A stretch of 6,970 nt of DNA from Verrucomicrobiota bacterium. Lineage in GTDB: Bacteria > Verrucomicrobiota > Verrucomicrobiia > Chthoniobacterales > UBA10450. Under the pieces are notes generated by a model. It saw nothing but the letters and a program-made list of their open reading frames with translations, ran no database searches and was not told where the DNA came from. The DNA is taken from assembly GCA_003219115.1 (NCBI GenBank), contig QHPN01000257.1, positions 1-6,970 of the forward strand. The letters are read 5' to 3'. Below, one piece after another: positions 1 to 5,519 of the stretch. Position numbers and translations under genes: made by a program. Each line of letters opens with the position of its first letter. The first letter of the stretch is position 1.

Positions 1-1705
1 AACTGTAGACGACACTGTCCACGGTAAAAGCCAGGCCTAACGGGTTAGATTGAACGGTCACCTGCACGCTAGGGCTGGGTGTCGGCGTCGGAGTCGGCGT
101 TGGTGTCGGCGTGCTGGTAGGAGTCGGAGTCGGTGTCCCTGTGGGCGTTGGCGTTGCAGTCGGAGTGGGCGTTGGTGTCGCTGTAGGCGTCGGAGTGGGC
201 GTATCGCTGGGCGTGGGCGTCGATGTTGCACTTGGAGTTGCGCTCGGGCTCGGGCTGGTAGTCGGTGTTGGGGTTGGGATTGCCGTTGCCGTGGTTGCAG
301 GTGTTGGGGTCGGTGTTGCTGTCGGCGTCGGTGTAGGAGTTGCGCTGGGCGTATCGCTAGGGGTCGGAGTTGGAGTGGGCGTATCACTCGGACTAGGACT
401 TGGAGAGGGCGTATCGCTAGGCGTCGCCGTCGGTGTAGGAGTTGGAGTTTCGGTTGGAGTCGGAGTCGGAGTCGGAGTGGGCGTATCACTCGGACTAGGA
501 CTTGGAGTGGGCGTATCGCTAGGCGTCGGTGTTGCAGTTGGAGTTGCGGTGGGGCTCGGGCTGGGAGTCGATGCAGCCTCTTTTATCACCTGCACGTCCA
601 TGTATTGATCTGGATCGCTGCCGCCAATCGCCAGCGGCGTAATTGTGATTCCGTGCGGGGCGTCATTTAGCGTTTGGCCAACCTGTAATGCCGAGTCCGA
701 TATGTTGCTGTTCGGCGTGTTGCAGTCAATCAGGTTGCTGAAGTTTGCTGCTTGGTCGTAACCGAGGATGATATATGCGCCAGTCATCTCTGGTGTCTTG
801 TTCGCCCATGCCCTTCGTATCCCAATCCAGATGTTGCTGCCGTCGCCCCGCTGCACTTTGATCGCCATTAAGCCGGTCGCCAGTGGATGATCGAACCTGA
901 AGATGCGGAACTGGTAGACGCCTGGAGCGGATACGACCGCGACTTGCGAATCGTCTATCCATCCCCATTGCCATTTGCGCCACTCGCTGAAGTCCGCGTT
1001 TTTCGAACTGTATGCGGCTGACCCACCCATGACATCGAAGGTGTCCTGGTATTCAACCGATGTCCCGTTCGAACTAACGGGATCGCCGTCTGTCACCTGC
1101 CACAAGTTGGCGTGGCGCGCCCCGAAGGTGTGGCCGATTTCGTGGTTAATGATGCCCGCTCCCTGCGGTGTAGTTGTCCAGAAAAATTTCGTTCCGTAGC
1201 TACCGTAATCGCCCGATATTTTCTGGCCTGTTACTTTCGGAATCGTCGCGTAACAAACGCCAACTCTGTCCCAATTCCCGCCTGTCTGGTCAACCGCGTA
1301 ATCTGCCGCCGCCGCTGCAATCGCGTCGTCCATCAATGCCGTGAGACAATCGCTGATGGTTGCACGCGTGACGTAGTAAGCTGACGACTGCGGCAAGGTG
1401 TAAACCTGTGATGTTACCGTTGTCGTCAGTGTCACTCTGCCGAATGACGATTTTTGGTAGAACTGCGCTACCGTCGCCATGTATGATTCGATTGCTGACT
1501 GCGTTGTCGTTTCTGCGGCGTCCGGGAACTGCACCCTGATGATCAGCACCTGCTTCGGGCCAATGGCGTGTCCCTCCGGTGGATTCGGATTTGCGGCGTA
1601 GGGCCCAGTCGAGGGTTGCATCACCGCAAAAGCGACTGCTGTCGAACAAATCGCCATCGCCAACAGTGCAAACGCCCCATCAGTGCTGTTGGCGATTCGT
1701 TTCAT
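1..1705 (-). CDS. Secreted M11-like (gametolysin-type) zinc metalloprotease with long Thr/Pro linker, C-terminus outside window
   Basis: The frame is open from ATG at 1703-1705 to the left edge (568 codons); an in-frame stop at 1733-1735 makes this the only ATG start, and a purine-rich Shine-Dalgarno lies just upstream. Residues 1-27 form a signal peptide (MKR, hydrophobic stretch, AVAFA cleavage site). The catalytic domain (about 45-375) has HEIGHTFGARH at 188-198, the HExxHxxGxxH zinc motif with Glu189 as catalytic base, and a DVMGG Met-turn at Met226. The 'RHAN' after the zinc motif, the 'VEYQDTFDVMGG' turn and the following W-rich 'WQWGW' fit bacterial gametolysin/M11-like peptidases. Residues 379-546 are a Thr/Pro/Ser/Ala/Asp linker, followed by 'SNPLGLAFTVD', the start of a beta-type extracellular domain. 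It is probably exported and degrades extracellular protein; the substrate is unknown. The M11 assignment is from recalled motifs; other metzincin families are possible. Confidence 0.9.
   Translation of the reverse strand, partial: MKRIANSTDGAFALLAMAICSTAVAFAVMQPSTGPYAANPNPPEGHAIGPKQVLIIRVQFPDAAETTTQSAIESYMATVAQFYQKSSFGRVTLTTTVTSQVYTLPQSSAYYVTRATISDCLTALMDDAIAAAAADYAVDQTGGNWDRVGVCYATIPKVTGQKISGDYGSYGTKFFWTTTPQGAGIINHEIGHTFGARHANLWQVTDGDPVSSNGTSVEYQDTFDVMGGSAAYSSKNADFSEWRKWQWGWIDDSQVAVVSAPGVYQFRIFRFDHPLATGLMAIKVQRGDGSNIWIGIRRAWANKTPEMTGAYIILGYDQAANFSNLIDCNTPNSNISDSALQVGQTLNDAPHGITITPLAIGGSDPDQYMDVQVIKEAASTPSPSPTATPTATPTPSDTPTPSPSPSDTPTPTPTPTPTETPTPTPTATPSDTPSPSPSPSDTPTPTPTPSDTPSATPTPTPTATPTPTPATTATAIPTPTPTTSPSPSATPSATSTPTPSDTPTPTPTATPTPTPTATPTPTGTPTPTPTSTPTPTPTPTPTPSPSVQVTVQSNPLGLAFTVDSVVYS
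71..568 (-). repeat. Low-complexity Thr/Pro/Ser repeat tract in the metalloprotease gene
   Basis: About 500 bp of imperfect hexamer-like units (plus-strand appearance 'ggcgtcggtgtt') read on the minus strand as TP, SP, AP and SDTP units. The frame is kept from one side to the other, so it is a coding linker and not a broken gene. It includes a long direct repeat, with copies at 373-426 and 475-528 that differ at one of 54 positions, so the tract has grown by duplication. Such linkers typically keep a catalytic domain away from an anchoring or binding domain. On the plus strand it reads as Val-Gly repeats, which is a shadow. Confidence 0.85.
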
Positions 1706-1710
1706 CTTTC

Positions 1711-1720
1711 TTCCCTTCCT
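1711..1720 (-). promoter_or_regulatory. Ribosome binding site of the metalloprotease gene
   Basis: On the minus strand AGGAAGGGAA lies 5 bases before the ATG at 1705. The purine-rich stretch fits a Shine-Dalgarno and, with the upstream in-frame stop at 1733-1735, fixes the start. No convincing -35/-10 pair was found in the spacer upstream. Confidence 0.6.
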
Positions 1721-1837
1721 TGTCCCGGCTCGTTAGCTGTAACTGCCAAAATCTGGAATCACGCAGGTGCAACTTGGATCAATTTCGGAGGCAAAAGGCG
1801 GCGTCAGATCGTGTCCAGGGCTCTGAAAGCTCGTGAA

Positions 1838-1864
1838 ATTACCCTGACACTACAGTCGGGTAAT
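1838..1864. repeat. Bulged 10-bp stem-loop upstream of the metalloprotease gene
   Basis: ATTACCC (1838-1844) pairs with GGGTAAT (1858-1864). After a single unpaired T (1845), GAC (1846-1848) pairs with GTC (1855-1857) around the loop ACTACA. It lies 133 bp before the protease start. No T-run follows on either strand, so a role as a terminator is doubtful; it could be an operator or a 5' leader structure. The rest of the 1706-2083 spacer shows no gene I can support. Confidence 0.4.
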
Positions 1865-2041
1865 CGCATCGACGCAGAGACTGGTTCCAATACTGCCGCC
1901 GGCTTCTGCCGCCGCGAGCCAATCGCAGGCGATTCAGTTAGTCGCGAAACGCTGCGGGAAGAGCTCAACATCAGACCAGATCATACCTGCCATGTCCCGG
2001 ATGTATGTCGGGCATTAACCCTGATGTTTGTCGGCCGAACC

Positions 2042-2066
2042 CCTTACAAAACTCAGTTTTGTAAGG
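2042..2066 (-). terminator. Perfect 11-bp hairpin after the response regulator gene
   Basis: CCTTACAAAAC (2042-2052) and GTTTTGTAAGG (2056-2066) are perfect inverted copies around a 3-base loop. The hairpin starts 17 bases past the regulator's stop codon (2084-2086), a typical place for a terminator or an mRNA 3'-end structure. A further CCTTACA copy follows at 2073-2079. No U-tract follows on the minus strand, so intrinsic termination is not certain; a protein-binding palindrome is the alternative. Confidence 0.45.
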
Positions 2067-2083
2067 CCAAAGCCTTACAGGAT

Positions 2084-2794
2084 TCAGTTCAGTTCAAAAG
2101 TACTGCTCGACGTTGTCTCTCGCAGGGAGGATCTCGCACGCGCAACAAGCTGCGCGCCGGTGGTGAGCCCAAGCTTAATTTTGATGCGCGAACGATACGT
2201 TTCAATGGTCTTCACGCTCAAGTGCAAGGCGCGAGCTATCTCTCCAGTACTGCGGCCATTTCCAATGAACTCAAAAATTTCAAGTTCTCGGTCACTCAGC
2301 CCCTCTAGTTCCGCCCCGATGACGCGGGGCCGTCGGCAAAAAAAATGCCGCAATGCCTCGCCGGTAACTTGCTCGCTGAGGTAGATCCCGCCCCGGAGCA
2401 CCACATGGATAGCGCGGATGACCTCTTCAGTCCTTTCACGCTTCGTTACGAAACCGTTAGCACCGGCGCGAACAGCCCGTTCTGCATAAAGCGATTCGTC
2501 GTACATGGAAAACACCAACACTCGAAGCTGGGGATATCGCAGATGTAAATCCTTAATAAAATCCAGACCATGGGCTCCTTTGAGCGCGAGACCCGTCACT
2601 ACAAGGTGCGGTTGTTTGGCTTCAACCAGTTCAAAGGCACGCGATGGATTGTCTACCTCCCCGCATAGCTCCAACTCACCTTCGCCGCCGATCATTTGCG
2701 ACAGTCGTTCCCGTACAACTGGCTGATCGTCGACGATCAAAACCCGGATTTTCGTGCAGTCTTCCGGCGTTTTGAAATGTGTCATTTGCACCAT
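2084..2794 (-). CDS. LuxR/NarL-family response regulator with receiver domain lacking the phosphoacceptor Asp
   Basis: Numbered from the ATG at 2792-2794 (236 aa); a TTG at 2813-2815 and an ATG at 2783-2785 are alternative starts, and none has a clear Shine-Dalgarno. Residues 16-130 form a CheY-like receiver: acidic pair Asp22-Asp23 in 'LIVDDQ', Ser96 in 'VFSMYDE' and Lys118 in 'FVTKRE' are all present. The site that should be the phosphorylated Asp is Gly68 in 'HLVVTGLAL' (codon GGT at 2591-2593, one base from GAT). Residues about 166-226 ('LSDRELEIFEFIGNG', 'IARALHLSVKTIETYRSRI') form a GerE/LuxR helix-turn-helix that binds DNA. No histidine kinase lies in the window. It probably acts in the cytoplasm as a transcription factor, perhaps without phosphorylation (inference). 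The secreted protease gene is the next gene downstream; whether it is a target is unknown. Confidence 0.92.
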   Translation of the reverse strand: MVQMTHFKTPEDCTKIRVLIVDDQPVVRERLSQMIGGEGELELCGEVDNPSRAFELVEAKQPHLVVTGLALKGAHGLDFIKDLHLRYPQLRVLVFSMYDESLYAERAVRAGANGFVTKRERTEEVIRAIHVVLRGGIYLSEQVTGEALRHFFCRRPRVIGAELEGLSDRELEIFEFIGNGRSTGEIARALHLSVKTIETYRSRIKIKLGLTTGAQLVARARSSLRETTSSSTFELN

Positions 2795-2815
2795 TGCGTT
2801 TGGCTCTAGCAGCAA

Positions 2816-3203
2816 ATATTTACACGCATCGAATCAAAACGGCATGGGGATGTCCACGACAAAATCGCTAGACGTCACTGCTCCTACGATATGAGCGGGC
2901 GCCTGAGAACCAACGGCTGTGTTTTTCGCTCCCTAGCCAAGACTGAACAAGGCCGACTCGCCTTCAGATGGAGTATGGGAGTTATGGAATACTGGAAACG
3001 CTTCAGGAACTACTACTTCATTACTCCGCTAGTCCATTGCGTCCCTAATTCAGCATCACTTCCGCTCCATTTGTGCCGAGAAGCGGTCCTCAAAATGCCG
3101 CATTTGTCGGCAGCGCCAAGGTCGCGATGCCGAAGTCACCAAGTCCGGCGGCCTTCACCGCGGATTAGGCAAGACTGCGCAGATCTAATTCTCTAATTTT
3201 TTT
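2816..3203. other. Intergenic spacer without a convincing gene
   Basis: About 390 bp between the regulator and the small exported protein, both on the minus strand. A plus-strand frame at 2891-3196 exists, but it is rich in Arg, Cys and His, has no ribosome binding site, and crosses an inverted repeat, so I do not call it. The spacer holds a weak inverted repeat (2968-3037), a coding-like segment ending at a TAG near 3170, and a T-run near 3197-3203. No promoter can be named with confidence. Confidence 0.5.
2968..3037. repeat. Imperfect inverted repeat with 18-base arms
   Basis: The arms at 2968-2985 (ATGGAGTATGGGAGTTAT) and 3020-3037 match at 14 of 18 positions as inverted copies, with 34 bases between them. 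The 'GGAGT.ATGGAATACTGGA' wording of this stretch resembles short dispersed intergenic repeats I associate with this bacterial group, but I cannot confirm other copies here. Confidence 0.35.
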
Positions 3204-3659
3204 CTACTTCAGCGTCACTTCCCGCATCGTCTTAGTGCCGAGAATTTCGCGAACATCCAGACGCTTCACTGCCAACTGGCGTTGTGCGTCCTCGCCGCCC
3301 ATAACCTTGCTCATAATCGGGTCAGTCTTTTCGCGTAAACCGTCGAATGCCGCCATGTTTTTGTATTCGACCATCAACAAAATATTGAAATCATTGCGAT
3401 CAGCTGAGTCGCCGAGCAACACCTTGTAATCCATGATGATGCCCTGTTTCTTTTGTTCTTCCATCACGCCTTTGAAGGTTTGCGCGATGCTCTTCAGGTA
3501 ATCATCGCCCAGTCCGGGCTTGGTCTTTACCATGGTAATGTCCCACACCGCACCTTCGTTGTAAGGCGCGCTGCTTGAGCCAGCGCTCATGCCTTGTGCG
3601 CCGGAATAACCGGCGATGACGCAGAATGCGGTGATTAAAATAACAATGTTGAGTTTCAT
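3204..3659 (-). CDS. Small exported protein of unknown function, possible dimeric alpha/beta-barrel fold
   Basis: 151 aa, ATG at 3657-3659 with AAGGA 4 bases upstream. Residues 1-21 (MKLNIVILITAFCVIAGYSGA) form a signal peptide, so the protein is exported. The mature part starts with a Ser/Gly-rich stretch. The body (about 36-145) has the order strand 'VWDITMVKTKPG', helix 'DDYLKSIAQTFKGVMEEQKKQG', strand 'MDYKVLLG', strand 'FNILLMVEYKNMAAFDGL' and a charged helix, ending in 'VREILGTKTMREVTLK'. A helix between strands with 'EYKNMAAFDGL' is reminiscent of ferredoxin-like dimeric alpha/beta-barrel (ABM/EthD-like) proteins, but no catalytic residues are recognisable. Similar proteins are annotated only as hypothetical as far as I recall. 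It stands alone between two spacers. Confidence 0.8.
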   Translation of the reverse strand: MKLNIVILITAFCVIAGYSGAQGMSAGSSSAPYNEGAVWDITMVKTKPGLGDDYLKSIAQTFKGVMEEQKKQGIIMDYKVLLGDSADRNDFNILLMVEYKNMAAFDGLREKTDPIMSKVMGGEDAQRQLAVKRLDVREILGTKTMREVTLK

Positions 3660-3663
3660 ATGT

Positions 3664-3668
3664 TCCTT
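3664..3668 (-). promoter_or_regulatory. Ribosome binding site of the small exported protein gene
   Basis: AAGGA on the minus strand, in the context CCGAAAGGAACAT before ATG at 3659, with 4 bases between it and the start codon. This supports the chosen start, which also begins the signal peptide. Confidence 0.55.
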
Positions 3669-3804
3669 TCGGTTTGTTGGTTGTTCGCGGGACCACCTTC
3701 GGGAGACGAGATGGCGATGTCAGCAATTGTGGAGCCGGACCGTGAAGGAAGGCGAGGAAAATTTCCTTTGGCTCGGTTGGACGAGATGCGGCAGCATTCT
3801 TTCT

Positions 3805-3923
3805 GGGAAGCGCACGCGTCCTCGCGTGCTGTGGTCGGCGCCCTCGCCGATCGCTTCCTAAATCCAAGACAAAATGTTTGCGCGGGGGCGCACAAACCAG
3901 CACGCGAGGCGCATGCGCTCCCC
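3805..3923. repeat. Long imperfect inverted repeat (REP/MITE-like element)
   Basis: The left arm 3805-3831 and the right arm 3898-3923 are inverted copies matching at 24 of 27 aligned positions (two mismatches, one gap); the shared core is CTCGCGTGCTG on the left and CAGCACGCGAG on the right. The 66-base interior contains smaller hairpins, such as GCGC around CGGGG at about 3880-3892. The 3660-3952 spacer around it contains no gene I can support. Length and structure suggest a dispersed non-coding repeat or a miniature element; no transposase is nearby and no target-site duplication was established. Confidence 0.6.
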
Positions 3924-3952
3924 AGATCCGAGTTGCCAGGCGGAATCGCTGT

Positions 3953-4159
3953 TCAGCTCGTATCTTCCAATTCGTCGAGCAGTTGCTTTTTCAAATGCCG
4001 CCGCGCGGATTTTTTAATGGCGCGTCGTTCCGCCGCGACGGCTTCCTTTTCGGCCCGTCGTTGCTTCCGGGTGCGAGTATCAACGTGTCTCGGCAAATGC
4101 GAAATCTTTGGCCGACGCGCTCCGACCTTTCGTTCATTCGGTTTCGCGAACGGATTCAT
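3953..4159 (-). CDS. Probable small, highly basic protein of unknown function
   Basis: 68 aa from ATG 4157-4159 to TGA 3953-3955. The sequence is very rich in Arg and Lys ('ARRPKISHLPRHVDTRTRKQ', then 'KKSARRHLKKQ') with a long Ala/Glu/Arg/Lys helix (about 30-60) and an acidic tail 'LLDELEDTS'. The order of an N-terminal Pro/Arg part, a charged helix and an acidic end looks like a real protein, and codon third positions look mixed as in neighbours. It has no signal peptide or membrane segment, so it is cytoplasmic. It could bind nucleic acid or ribosomes on charge alone, but that is a guess. The Shine-Dalgarno is weak (AACAAG directly before ATG). Overlapping plus-strand frames here are Cys/Arg/Ser-rich and look like shadows. 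Confidence 0.5.
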   Translation of the reverse strand: MNPFAKPNERKVGARRPKISHLPRHVDTRTRKQRRAEKEAVAAERRAIKKSARRHLKKQLLDELEDTS

Positions 4160-4195
4160 CTTGTTAAGAATAACACTGGCACACGATGTCCCCTA

Positions 4196-4263
4196 CTGTA
4201 GCCGGCACCGATGATGCCGGAATTGCCATGTGCGACCGGGATCACCGATCCCGGCTACCACAG
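4196..4263. repeat. Cloverleaf-like palindromic repeat in the divergent gap before the cupin gene
   Basis: The outer arms CTGTAGCCGG (4196-4205) and CCGGCTACCACAG (4251-4263) are inverted copies apart from a two-base insertion. Inside lie two further hairpins: CCGGCA/TGCCGG (4202-4207 with 4215-4220), and the perfect 8-bp CCGGGATC/GATCCCGG (4236-4243 with 4247-4254, loop ACC). The hairpins share CCGG ends with the outer stem, so alternative foldings exist. The wording 'GTAGCCGG..CCGGCTAC' resembles REP-type dispersed repeats of this group (recalled, not searched). It sits between the start of the small basic gene and that of the cupin gene. Confidence 0.6.
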
Positions 4264-4319
4264 AAGGCCGGAAGGAAAGACGCTTGTGGATACGAACACT
4301 TGGATCGATTGATTTTGTT

Positions 4320-4805
4320 ATGAAAACAAGGTTCTCGTTTTGGATTCTTTTCGCGCTGGCAATAGCGGCGCTGACTCAGACGCGTGCGCAATCGCCCGAA
4401 CCCACGACTGCCGCCGGCGATACTCCTATTTTCAAAAATTTATCCGACATTAAATGGGACAAGATTCTTCCCGATCTCGGCCAAAGCTCTCCGGAAATCT
4501 GTTTTCTGCGTGTCGACCCGAAAACCCACGCAACCAGTTTGCTGATCCGTACATCCAAAGCGATCCATGTGCGCAAGCATTGGCATACCGCCAATGAATC
4601 GCACACCATAATTTCGGGTAAAGCGGTGCTGTCATGCGAAGGCAAGCGCGTGGAACTGAGTCCGGGCGGATTCAACTACATGCCGGCGAAGATGGTCCAT
4701 GAAGCATGGCTACCAGCAAATTCCCTGACCTACATCACCGTTGACGGTGCATGGGACATCAATTGGGTCGAAGGTCCCCCGACCGCTGCCGACTTGACCA
4801 AATAG
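4320..4805 (+). CDS. Exported single-domain cupin protein
   Basis: 161 aa. The frame is open further upstream to a GTG at 4230, but that part lies in the palindromic repeat and reads as Arg-rich noise, while ATG 4320-4322 begins a good signal peptide (MKTRFSFWILFALAIAALTQTRA, cleavage near 23/24). No strong Shine-Dalgarno precedes it. Cupin motif 1 is 'HWHTANESHTIISG' with metal ligands His87, His89 and Glu93; motif 2 is 'GGFNYMPAKMVHEAW' with the fourth ligand His127. The protein therefore probably binds a divalent metal in a beta-barrel. Cupins of this size include dioxygenases, isomerases and sensors; the reaction cannot be told. The gene is divergent from the small basic gene and 109 bp before the OsmC-family gene on the same strand. 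Confidence 0.85.
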   Translation: MKTRFSFWILFALAIAALTQTRAQSPEPTTAAGDTPIFKNLSDIKWDKILPDLGQSSPEICFLRVDPKTHATSLLIRTSKAIHVRKHWHTANESHTIISGKAVLSCEGKRVELSPGGFNYMPAKMVHEAWLPANSLTYITVDGAWDINWVEGPPTAADLTK

Positions 4806-4815
4806 AAACGAACCA

Positions 4816-4865
4816 GACAGGATTAACAGGATTGCCTCAAGAATCCGATCCTGCATAATCCTGTC
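4816..4865. repeat. Hairpin repeat between cupin and OsmC genes, possible terminator
   Basis: GACAGGATTA (4816-4825) and TAATCCTGTC (4856-4865) are perfect 10-bp inverted copies, with a second inner pair CAGGAT/ATCCTG and GGATT/AATCC. It starts 10 bases after the cupin stop. The wording 'ACAGGATTAACAGGATT...AATCCTGTC' resembles a dispersed intergenic repeat seen in many bacterial genomes (recalled). There is only a short mixed TCCTT run afterwards, so it may act as a transcript end but is not a classic intrinsic terminator. Confidence 0.55.
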
Positions 4866-4914
4866 TCCTTCCCGGCTGCTTGCGGTTACTTAACGCGCGG
4901 GGTATACGAAAGGC

Positions 4915-5361
4915 ATGTCCGAACACAAAGTTACTTTACGCTGGGAACGCGGCGGCGTTGATTTTGTTTACCCAAAGTATCCGCGCGATCACACCTGGAG
5001 CTTCGATGGCGGCAGTAAGGTGACAGCGACCGCCGCCCCCGTTTATCTGGGGAATCCGGCGAACGTCGATCCGGAGGAAGCTTTCGTCGCTTCGCTCTCC
5101 AGTTGTCACATGCTGACCTTTCTCGCGATCGCCTGTAAGCAAAAATTTGTCCTCGATGATTACACCGACGAAGCCGTCGGTCACATGGAGAAGAACGCGG
5201 AAGGCAGGCTCGCCGTCACGCGAGTTGAATTGCATCCGAAGATTACGTGGTCGGGAGAGAAAAAGCCGACGGCGGAAGAACTCGATAAGATGCATCACGG
5301 CGCGCACGATCAGTGTTTCATTGCTAACTCGGTGAAAACCGAGGTAACGGTGGTACAGTAG
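4915..5361 (+). CDS. OsmC/Ohr-family protein (probable thiol peroxidase)
   Basis: 148 aa, ATG at 4915, AAAGG just upstream but very close to the start. The family's two redox cysteines are present: Cys64 in 'VASLSSCHMLTFLAIA' and Cys134 in 'HDQCFIANSVKTEVTV', about 70 residues apart as usual, with a Glu pair (54-55) ahead of Cys64. The order is an N-terminal beta sheet, a central helix with the first Cys, 'HPKITWSG', then a helix and the second Cys. There is no signal peptide, so it is cytoplasmic. Family members reduce organic hydroperoxides through the cysteine pair, usually regenerated by a dihydrolipoyl or thioredoxin-type partner; that activity here is inferred. Which subgroup (OsmC, Ohr or YhfA-like) is not settled. 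It is tandem after the cupin gene but separated by a hairpin, so it is perhaps separately transcribed. Confidence 0.9.
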   Translation: MSEHKVTLRWERGGVDFVYPKYPRDHTWSFDGGSKVTATAAPVYLGNPANVDPEEAFVASLSSCHMLTFLAIACKQKFVLDDYTDEAVGHMEKNAEGRLAVTRVELHPKITWSGEKKPTAEELDKMHHGAHDQCFIANSVKTEVTVVQ

Positions 5362-5373
5362 TTTCACCGTGGA

Positions 5374-5462
5374 TTAGCCGCCTTCGCGAGGGCTACGGCG
5401 CGGTACCCGCTGATATCGCGGATAACGGAAATAGATGTCCGCTAAACACTACGGGTCCGTTA
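5374..5462. repeat. Cluster of short inverted repeats between convergent genes
   Basis: This is the 158-bp gap between the 3' ends of the OsmC-family gene and the beta-helix gene. TAACGGA (5423-5429) pairs with TCCGTTA (5456-5462); GCGGA (5418-5422) pairs with TCCGC (5438-5442); and a bulged TAGC..GGCTA hairpin lies near 5374-5394. They could help end transcription from both sides. None is followed by a T-run. No gene is seen in this gap. Confidence 0.35.
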
Positions 5463-5519
5463 CATGTTGAAGCGTTGAAGCGGGCCGAAGGTTAAGCCCT
5501 CGAAGTACGCAGCTGACCG

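Noticed and set aside
71..568. CRISPR array or tandem non-coding satellite
   Set aside because: The units are short, degenerate and keep one coding frame; there are no uniform repeats with unique spacers.
111..608. Plus-strand frame reading as Val-Gly repeats
   Set aside because: It is the reverse complement of the Thr/Pro linker of the minus-strand protease, whose frame continues into a clear catalytic domain and signal peptide.
50..670. Plus-strand Arg/Cys/Trp-rich frame over the same tract
   Set aside because: It is composed of repeat-derived Arg/Cys/Gly/Ser with no start signal or fold; it is a shadow of the linker.
1568..2308. 246-residue plus-strand frame across the protease start, the spacer and the regulator end
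   Set aside because: It overlaps the well-supported signal peptide of the protease and the helix-turn-helix of the regulator on the opposite strand; it has no recognisable domain and no ribosome binding site.
3190..3206. T-run as an intrinsic terminator
   Set aside because: The T-run is on the plus strand where no gene ends; the neighbouring gene is on the minus strand, where it reads as an A-run, and no GC-rich stem precedes it.
3660..4214. 184-residue plus-strand frame opposite the small basic gene
   Set aside because: It is rich in Cys, Arg, Phe and Ser, runs through the long inverted repeat, and starts directly at the ribosome binding site of the opposite gene.
4230..4319. N-terminal extension of the cupin from a GTG at 4230
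   Set aside because: The extension translates the palindromic repeat, while the ATG at 4320 begins a proper signal peptide.
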